A stretch of DNA of 26,704 bases, taken from contig CAJGDA010000005.1 in assembly GCA_904501935.1 (NCBI GenBank), forward strand, positions 1-26,704, read 5' to 3'. Shown piece after piece: positions 21,364-26,704 of this stretch. Within the stretch, counting starts at the first letter, position 1; each line of letters begins with the position of its first letter. The notes under the pieces are model-generated. The model made no database searches, had not been told where the DNA came from, and was given only the letters and a program-made list of their open reading frames with translations. The position numbers and the translations under genes are program-made. The DNA is from an uncultured Methanobrevibacter sp. Lineage in GTDB: Archaea; Methanobacteriota; Methanobacteria; Methanobacteriales; Methanobacteriaceae.

Positions 21364-22965
21364 TTAATTTTTAGAAAACTCATTAATAGCTTCTAAAAAT
21401 GATTTAAATAAAGGATGAGGCCTATTAGGTCTTGATTTGAATTCTGGATGGAATTGACATCCTATAGCCCAAGGGTGATTTGGAAATTCAACAATTTCTA
21501 CTAAAAAATCGTCAGGGCTGGTTCCAGAAATGATTAAACCTTTATCCTGTAAATCTTGCCTGAAATCATTATTGAATTCATATCTGTGCCTGTGACGTTC
21601 TTCAATATCGATAACACCATAAGCTTCAAAGGTTTTAGTGCCTTCAACAATTTTACAGTCATAAGAACCTAAACGCATAGTTCCACCCATGTTTTTGATT
21701 TTCTTTTGCTCTTCCATCATATCAATAACAGGGAATTCTAAATTATCATCAAATTCAGAACTATTCGCACCAGGATAACCATTAAGTCTTGCAAATTGAG
21801 TTACCATACATTGCATTCCAAGACAAATTCCGAATAAAGGCACATTATTTTCAATTGCATATTCAACAGCATCCAATTTGCCTTCAAAACCACGTTCTCC
21901 GAATCCTCCTGGAATCAAAATACCGTTTAACTCACTCATAGCATCCCTATCTAACTCTTCCACATCAGAGCTTAGGAATTTAATATTGGCTTTAACGCCA
22001 ATGCTTGCCGCTGCATGAAGCAAAGATTCTCTAATACTGATATATGAATCTTCAAGTTCCACATATTTACCGACAATACCAATATTAACTGTTGGCTCGG
22101 TTATTTTTAGAGATTTTACAATTTCTCTCCATTCATCCAATTTAGAAGAATCAGGTTCAATATCCAATCCAATTCTCTTAACGATGAATTCACCAATATT
22201 GTGTTCTTCCAAAACTAATGGCACTTCATAAATTGTGCCGGCATCAGGAGTATTTACAACAGCTTCATAGTCAACATCACAAAAGTGAGCGATTTTTCCT
22301 CTTAATGCATCATCAATAGGTTCTTGAGATCTGCACACTATAACATCAGGGTTAATACCAACACTTCTTAATTCTTTTGTAGAGTGCTGAGTTGGTTTTG
22401 TTTTAAATTCACCAGCTGCATTTAGGTAGGGAATAAATGTAACATGGACAAACATAACATTTTCACGGCCTTCCTCATTTCTGAGTTGTCTTAAGGCCTC
22501 AAGGAAAGGTTGGCTTTCAATATCTCCGACAGTACCTCCAAGCTCAACTAAAACTACATCATAATCAGCGCTTTCAGAGTTTTCCCTAATCATTTCTTTA
22601 ATACGATTAGTAATATGTGGAATGACCTGTACACATTCACCAAGATATCCTCCTTCTCTTTCTTTAGCAATTACTGATTCATAAACTTTACCAGTAGTAA
22701 TATTGGCTAAACCATCGAGTTCAACATCTAAAAATCTTTCATAATGACCAAGGTCCAAATCAGTTTCCATACCGTCATGTGTCACAAACACTTCACCATG
22801 TTGATATGGATTAAGTGTTCCGGAATCCCAGTTTAAATACGGGTCTATCTTAATAGCAGCAACTTTTAAACCATATGATCTTAAAATTCTTCCCATAGAT
22901 GCGGAAGTTATACCCTTACCTATGGAACTTACAACCCCACCAGTTATAATAATATACTTTGTCAG
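21364..22965 (-). CDS. pyrG: CTP synthase
   Basis: The enzyme turns UTP into CTP using glutamine. The synthetase half has TGGVVSSIGKG, IDPYLNWDSGTLNPYQHGEV, and the VELGGTVGDIES block. The glutamine amidotransferase half has GICLGMQ with the nucleophile Cys and QFHPEF with His and Glu. The length is normal. The nearest ATG (22980) gives MERIFLTKYII, but no ribosome-binding site precedes it. Its own first codons contain GGAGAGG, ending six bases before a CTG at 22965. Starting at CTG gives M-TKYIIITGGVVSS, exactly where the family normally begins (bacterial MTKYIFVTGG). I therefore mark CTG as the probable start and 22980 as the alternative. Confidence 0.93.
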   Translation of the reverse strand: MTKYIIITGGVVSSIGKGITSASMGRILRSYGLKVAAIKIDPYLNWDSGTLNPYQHGEVFVTHDGMETDLDLGHYERFLDVELDGLANITTGKVYESVIAKEREGGYLGECVQVIPHITNRIKEMIRENSESADYDVVLVELGGTVGDIESQPFLEALRQLRNEEGRENVMFVHVTFIPYLNAAGEFKTKPTQHSTKELRSVGINPDVIVCRSQEPIDDALRGKIAHFCDVDYEAVVNTPDAGTIYEVPLVLEEHNIGEFIVKRIGLDIEPDSSKLDEWREIVKSLKITEPTVNIGIVGKYVELEDSYISIRESLLHAAASIGVKANIKFLSSDVEELDRDAMSELNGILIPGGFGERGFEGKLDAVEYAIENNVPLFGICLGMQCMVTQFARLNGYPGANSSEFDDNLEFPVIDMMEEQKKIKNMGGTMRLGSYDCKIVEGTKTFEAYGVIDIEERHRHRYEFNNDFRQDLQDKGLIISGTSPDDFLVEIVEFPNHPWAIGCQFHPEFKSRPNRPHPLFKSFLEAINEFSKN

Positions 22966-23017
22966 AAAAATCCTCTCCATAAATTAAAATTTATGTTATA
23001 ATTTTAGTTTTTCATGA

Positions 23018-23030
23018 TATATAAAAATTT
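23018..23030 (-). promoter_or_regulatory. TATA box of pyrG
   Basis: AAATTTTTATATATC on the minus strand lies about 40 bases upstream of the pyrG ATG, so the transcript would start about 15 bases before that ATG and include the GGAGAGG site. Confidence 0.45.
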
Positions 23031-23051
23031 AATCCTTTTATAAATAGGATT
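23031..23051 (-). terminator. Hairpin between the zinc-ribbon gene and the pyrG promoter
   Basis: AATCCT and AGGATT arms (six bases each, nine-base loop) lie directly after the zinc-ribbon stop codon and run into the T-rich TATA region of pyrG. The same bases may thus serve as terminator for one gene and promoter edge for the next. Confidence 0.4.
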
Positions 23052-23052
23052 T

Positions 23053-23409
23053 CTAAAGGCTATTCTTCCAGTAATTTAATTTATTTGATATTGTGCGATT
23101 AGTTTCATCAAATTGGTACTCTCCATTTTCACCATAATTGGCAAAATTTTGTTCCTTAATGAACAAATCACAAGAATCATCAGGCCCAGTTGAAAATTGC
23201 CCTTTTCTGCAAACCATTCCATAAGCCGCACCATATGGGCTCACACTCCAAAAGGCACAATTGAGACAGATGTTGTCACCATTGTTTACCATTGAATCAT
23301 AATCCGGTTCCCCATAACCATAGGAATCATCATCTTCATTGAAAAATTCCATGCATTCACTGCAATATTTATCCTCATCCAATTCATTTCCACATTTTGG
23401 ACATCTCAT
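23053..23409 (-). CDS. Zinc-ribbon protein with a second Cys cluster
   Basis: From the ATG at 23409 the protein has 118 residues. It begins with a zinc ribbon, C3-x2-C6 and C16-x2-C19 (MRCPKCGNELDEDKYCSEC). An acidic Tyr/Gly linker follows, then a second Cys cluster: C48-x2-C51, C67 and C80, within ICLNCAFW, MVCRKG and PDDSCDLF. The second cluster resembles small Cys modules common in methanogens that probably hold zinc or an Fe-S cluster. A much longer in-frame start would overlap the upstream TPR gene and is rejected because GGGGGTT stands eight bases before the 23409 ATG. The gene lies 13 bases after the TPR gene and is likely in the same operon. Confidence 0.78.
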   Translation of the reverse strand: MRCPKCGNELDEDKYCSECMEFFNEDDDSYGYGEPDYDSMVNNGDNICLNCAFWSVSPYGAAYGMVCRKGQFSTGPDDSCDLFIKEQNFANYGENGEYQFDETNRTISNKLNYWKNSL

Positions 23410-23422
23410 AATACGAACCCCC

Positions 23423-24493
23423 TTAATACATGCCATACATCTCAAGTATTCTAGTCCAATGAGAATAATAAAACATCTCATTGCATTTTCCATTGAAATT
23501 GAATGAATCTGACATTGGCGCACAATACCATCTCAAAATATCCTCAATGGATTCGCCTGATTTTTCAGAAACATAATCAATGAAACCTATTAAACCATTT
23601 TCATCCAGTCCATTAGGATTATACATATGATAGGAAGTTATGGCATTTAAAACAGCCTGCAATCTAATTTCTAAACTTTCTTTATCTTTAATACATCTTT
23701 CTCTTCTATCTTCAATAAATGGATCATCGGGAATAATTTCTGAAAGCAGATCAAGCCTTTCAAGTGCCCTTTCATAGCAATCCTCATACATCAGCATGTC
23801 GATGAATTGCTTATAGCAGGCTATGGCTTCACTTTCACGATTTAACTCAATCAGACATTCGCATTTCTCATCGACTGCAGTATCCCAATGTGGAGATTGT
23901 TTAAGAACATTATCCAAAAGAGGAATAGCCGATTCATATTTTTTCAAACCAATATAACACAATGCCCAATTCCAATTTAAATCATTATTTTTAGAACGTT
24001 TATAATAGGCCAATGCTTCAGAATATCTTTCCAATATTCTTAAAACCAAAACTAAATTGTTCAATGCCTTTTCATTATCAGGATTTAATTCAAGACATTT
24101 CCTATAATATTTTACGGCACTTTCATTATCGTCCCTTACATAATTATTCATAAAACCCAATTCATAATAACATTCGCTTGCTCCATAGTCCTCCCCAATC
24201 TTGCATAGGCATTCAGCTTTTCCATTTAGAGCTACTTCATCATTATACATCATATCCAAAGCCAAATCATAAAAATCAATAGCTTTCAAATAATTTCCAT
24301 TATCGGATAATCTTTTGGCATTTTCAATGCATTCATCATAGGAATATTCGGGTTTTGAAGAATAATGAACTCTTTCGCCTCTTTCATATGATTCATCATC
24401 AGATTTATCTCGTAAGTAGTCGAAATATCCTATATCCGGAACACCCAAATCATTCCCATCACCAATAGGGTCGCCAACTTGCCACTCCCTCAT
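23423..24493 (-). CDS. Tetratricopeptide repeat protein
   Basis: From the ATG at 24493 the protein has 356 residues. It opens with the motif MREWQVGDPIGDGNDLGVPD, which I regard as a conserved head of Methanobrevibacter TPR proteins. At least five TPR units follow (about 50-265), for example NYLKAIDFYDLALDM, SAVKYYRKCLELNPDNEKAL and KYESAIPLLDNVLKQSPHWD. The C-terminal 90 residues contain an Asp/Glu-rich helical part and an aromatic end (YYSHWTRILEMYGMY). I take 24493 as start because GGTGAT lies just before it; upstream in-frame ATGs would add seven to nine residues. The gene is followed by the zinc-ribbon gene. It is probably an adaptor, with an unknown partner. Confidence 0.8.
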   Translation of the reverse strand: MREWQVGDPIGDGNDLGVPDIGYFDYLRDKSDDESYERGERVHYSSKPEYSYDECIENAKRLSDNGNYLKAIDFYDLALDMMYNDEVALNGKAECLCKIGEDYGASECYYELGFMNNYVRDDNESAVKYYRKCLELNPDNEKALNNLVLVLRILERYSEALAYYKRSKNNDLNWNWALCYIGLKKYESAIPLLDNVLKQSPHWDTAVDEKCECLIELNRESEAIACYKQFIDMLMYEDCYERALERLDLLSEIIPDDPFIEDRRERCIKDKESLEIRLQAVLNAITSYHMYNPNGLDENGLIGFIDYVSEKSGESIEDILRWYCAPMSDSFNFNGKCNEMFYYSHWTRILEMYGMY

Positions 24494-24541
24494 GATCATC
24501 ACCGCAAAGTAATATGACAATATAATATTGTGTTTAAATTG

Positions 24542-25321
24542 TTATAAGTTTAATGTTTTTATGAATCTCTTAACATATTTATCACAAAATTCCCAGGTAT
24601 GCTCTCCAGGAGCTTGAATAAATTCAGCATCAATATTTTTGGACTTTAAAAACTCATAAAAATCAACATTCTTATCAAATAGGAAGTCATCCATACCGCA
24701 AGCCATGAAAATTTCAGGGATGTTTTCACAATTGTCAATGAGATATTTAGGATTCTTATCTGAATCTTTAACTTTATTTAAATCGCCAAAAATGGATTCA
24801 TAGAATTCCCTAGACCTTAACACATTATTATCACTGACATAATTAACAATGTCATCAGTTATCAATGCTGATGAGATCATGCCAATTTTGGAGAAGTTCT
24901 GAGAGTATTTCAAACCATTTCTAATTGCTCCATAACCTCCCATTGAAAAACCTGCAATGAACGTGTCTTCCCTTTTGTCAGACAAAGGAAAAATGTTTCT
25001 TGTAATATCCAATAGTTCCTGACCCACATACTCCCCATAATATGCGTGAGCCTTTTCATTATCAAGATAGAAGCTATTATCACCACAAGGAATTACAATA
25101 GCTATTCCGTTGTCTTCCGCAAACTTCTGGATAGATGTATTTGCCAAAATGATATCATCGCTGCCATACAATCCATGAAGCAAATACAATGTCTTATATG
25201 GCTGCGGAACAATTTCTTCAGCATCTTGGAGAAAATGAATATTGTCTGATGGCAGAATTACACTAATTGATGTCCTTCTCTGTAAGCTTTTGCACTTAAC
25301 GTCTCCCCTGAATAAAACCAT
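24542..25321 (-). CDS. Esterase D/FrmB-type alpha/beta-hydrolase
   Basis: The 259-residue cytoplasmic protein is an alpha/beta-hydrolase of the esterase family (S-formylglutathione hydrolase, tributyrin and acetyl-esterase relatives). The nucleophile is S126 in AGFSMGGYGA. The acid is D211 or D212 in ACGMDDFLF, and the histidine is H241 in APGEHTWEF. The oxyanion region is LLHGLYGSDD (48-57). The length is normal and there is no signal peptide. The substrate is unknown; such enzymes in gut methanogens could act on acetylated or feruloylated compounds, which is only a guess. The ATG is nine bases downstream of the acetyltransferase stop, suggesting an operon. Confidence 0.85.
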   Translation of the reverse strand: MVLFRGDVKCKSLQRRTSISVILPSDNIHFLQDAEEIVPQPYKTLYLLHGLYGSDDIILANTSIQKFAEDNGIAIVIPCGDNSFYLDNEKAHAYYGEYVGQELLDITRNIFPLSDKREDTFIAGFSMGGYGAIRNGLKYSQNFSKIGMISSALITDDIVNYVSDNNVLRSREFYESIFGDLNKVKDSDKNPKYLIDNCENIPEIFMACGMDDFLFDKNVDFYEFLKSKNIDAEFIQAPGEHTWEFCDKYVKRFIKTLNL

Positions 25322-25330
25322 AAAAACACC

Positions 25331-25741
25331 TTATGTCCATAGTTCTGTTATGAAAAGCGGACTTGCATCATCAGCCTTTTCAAATCCGCAGCTTTCATAA
25401 AATCCGACTTCCTCATCATATCCCACTACAACAATACGCAAATAGTCCTTATAGATTTCTTTAACCCTTAAGACCAATGCTTTTCCAATTCCCTTATCCT
25501 GATATTCAGGCCTTACAAGCAGATAATGGACATATGCAGTCATGATTCCATCATCCATTGCGCAAATCATACCGACCAATTTATCGCCATCCCATGCAGA
25601 AATTACCGTTTCAAAGTTTCTCATTGCAATTTGAAGTTTTTCCGGGAAATGGCCTGAAGACCATTCAACTGACAAAAACAAATCCCGCAAATCTTCAACA
25701 CTGAATTCATGTATTTCCTTGTATTCTATTTCACTCATCAT
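25331..25741 (-). CDS. GNAT-family N-acetyltransferase
   Basis: The 136-residue protein shows the GNAT acetyl-CoA site VRPEYQDKGIGKALVLRV (about 76-93, motif A Q/R-x2-G-x-G/A). The preceding strand is AYVHYLLVRP, and FYESCGFEKA near the C terminus is the usual last motif. The small single-domain form is typical. The ATG overlaps the stop of the transporter gene (ATGA), with a second ATG three bases on. GGGTGG lies just before both. Its acceptor substrate is unknown. It is likely part of a three-gene operon with the MATE transporter and the esterase. Confidence 0.88.
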   Translation of the reverse strand: MMSEIEYKEIHEFSVEDLRDLFLSVEWSSGHFPEKLQIAMRNFETVISAWDGDKLVGMICAMDDGIMTAYVHYLLVRPEYQDKGIGKALVLRVKEIYKDYLRIVVVGYDEEVGFYESCGFEKADDASPLFITELWT

Positions 25742-26704
25742 ACCACCCTATATTCTGTCCATTTATTTGAAAAATATCTGTAAACGTAAATTCCAGCCCT
25801 TACATACCAATCGATGAACATTGCAATCCATGTTCCGAATACGCCAACGCCCATCCAATCTGCTATAACATAGGATAGGCCTATTCTGCATATGAACATT
25901 ACCGCCAAACTGATGTACATTACTGATTTTGAATCACCTGCACCTCTGAATGTAGATGGCAATGTGAAGGAAATCGGCCATATTATGATTGCAAATATTC
26001 CATGCCAAATAACCATTTCTGTTGTCATTGCTGCGGTTTGAGCTGATAGATTGTAAATGCCCAAAATCAAAGGCAAACCTGCAAAGATTAACAAGTTAAT
26101 GACAATATGTGAAATTATTACAATTACCAAGCATTTTTTATTGTAATATCTCGCCTGTTCATAGTCATTAGCACCAACACATCTTGAAATTACCGCAGTT
26201 AATCCCAAATTGATTGCAAAACCCGGCAATACTGAAAATATCCCTATTGCATATCCAACAGAGTTTGCAGCTATTGCCATTGTTCCGAATGTAGAAACCA
26301 AACTTAAAACCAGCACTCTTCCCAATTGGAAAAGTCCGTTTTCAACACCATATGGAATACCTACTTTCAACACTTTTCTAAGGATTTTGAAGTCAAACTT
26401 ATGCCTTAAAGTCCTTTTTATGTGCAGTTTATAGTCTTCATCAACAACGAAGTGCAATATCAAAATTGCAGCCAGCGCTCTTGAAATGACTGTTGGAATA
26501 GCTACACCTCGAACATCCCATCCCAAATAGTAGATACAGAATGCATTGCCGATAACATTTAATACATCACAGATAAGCAATATCTGCATTGGCAATGATG
26601 CATTATTAGTTGTTCTAAAAATTGCTGCACCCGCATTGTAAATTGCTAAAAATGGAATTGAAAGAGCAACAATATACAAATACATATCAGCGTTTGTCCA
26701 TACA
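25738..26704 (-). CDS. MATE-family efflux transporter (partial, C-terminal part)
   Basis: The frame enters from the right edge; codons are open from 26703 (VWTNADMYLYIVAL), so the ATG at 26685 is internal and the real start lies outside. About 321 residues are present out of about 450 usual. They contain the repeated MATE pattern of hydrophobic helices with conserved turns: NAGAAIFRTTNNASLPM, then GIPYGVENGLFQLGRVL at the start of the second half, and TLPSTFRGAGDSKSVM. MATE proteins export cationic drugs or metabolites by Na+ or H+ antiport. The end overlaps the acetyltransferase start by four bases. Substrate unknown. Confidence 0.93.
   Translation of the reverse strand, partial: VWTNADMYLYIVALSIPFLAIYNAGAAIFRTTNNASLPMQILLICDVLNVIGNAFCIYYLGWDVRGVAIPTVISRALAAILILHFVVDEDYKLHIKRTLRHKFDFKILRKVLKVGIPYGVENGLFQLGRVLVLSLVSTFGTMAIAANSVGYAIGIFSVLPGFAINLGLTAVISRCVGANDYEQARYYNKKCLVIVIISHIVINLLIFAGLPLILGIYNLSAQTAAMTTEMVIWHGIFAIIIWPISFTLPSTFRGAGDSKSVMYISLAVMFICRIGLSYVIADWMGVGVFGTWIAMFIDWYVRAGIYVYRYFSNKWTEYRVV

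Noticed and set aside
23410..23523. Long N-terminal extension of the zinc-ribbon protein
   Set aside because: It is antisense-free but overlaps the TPR gene end, while a GGGGGTT site marks the ATG at 23409.
1..26704. tRNA genes, rRNA, CRISPR arrays, insertion sequences
   Set aside because: No T-loop-like GTTCRA segments in a cloverleaf context, no regularly spaced repeats, and no transposase motifs or terminal repeats were seen by reading.

Overview
The window is a strongly AT-rich stretch of a methanogenic archaeon. It is most likely Methanobrevibacter or a close relative in the Methanobacteriales. The supporting genes are a herA/nurA pair, geranylgeranylglyceryl phosphate synthase, ribosomal protein L40e, Tsr3, archaeal NMN adenylyltransferase (NadM), archaeal phosphopantothenate synthetase, archaeal Dph6, an EppA-like prepilin peptidase with a class III signal-peptide protein, and F420-type FrhB and EFR1 redox proteins. 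Ribosome-binding sites of the GGAG and GGTGAT type are common. Genes are dense, partly overlapping, and found on both strands.

Layout. Positions 1-4275, minus strand: partial herA with overlapping nurA (DNA end processing), GGGP synthase (ether lipids), L40e, and tsr3 overlapping a membrane-anchored protein. Positions 4404-6287, plus strand: a small membrane-anchored M14-type peptidase, nadM, moaE, and a 46-residue membrane peptide coupled to moaE. Convergent to these is a Mop molybdate/tungstate-binding protein (6302-6508), with a decayed tandem copy beside it (6559-6765). Positions 7110-10527: TrmO, a secreted protein, an M42 aminopeptidase, and an FrhB-family iron-sulfur flavoprotein whose domain order is circularly permuted relative to FrhB. 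That gene is divergent from an EFR1 flavodoxin-ferredoxin (10776), with a large inverted repeat between them.

Positions 11641-16381 are the most accessory-looking part. They hold a TPR protein, a broken primase-type zinc-finger gene, an orphan coding fragment, a zinc-ribbon membrane protein, a 500-residue short-period HEAT-like solenoid, and an HhH/RNase H-like nuclease one base from it. The TPR and HEAT proteins share the N-terminal octapeptide MGLFDRFK. A probable structured RNA with its own promoter and terminator lies at about 16494-16622.

Positions 16727-26704: a membrane protein, two genes annotated around CoA metabolism, dph6, membrane and pilin-type genes with their prepilin peptidase, pyrG (CTP synthase, apparently starting at CTG), a zinc-ribbon/TPR pair, an esterase, a GNAT acetyltransferase, and the C-terminal part of a MATE transporter that runs off the end.

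A recurring pattern is hairpin plus T-tract terminators that start inside or just after the stop codon of the gene they end. No tRNA, rRNA, CRISPR array, insertion sequence or intact prophage was seen. The best candidates for something new are the permuted FrhB protein with its divergent EFR1 partner, the 16.5 kb RNA, and the HEAT/RNase H/TPR cluster. All function statements rest on recognised motifs in the translated sequence, not on database searches.
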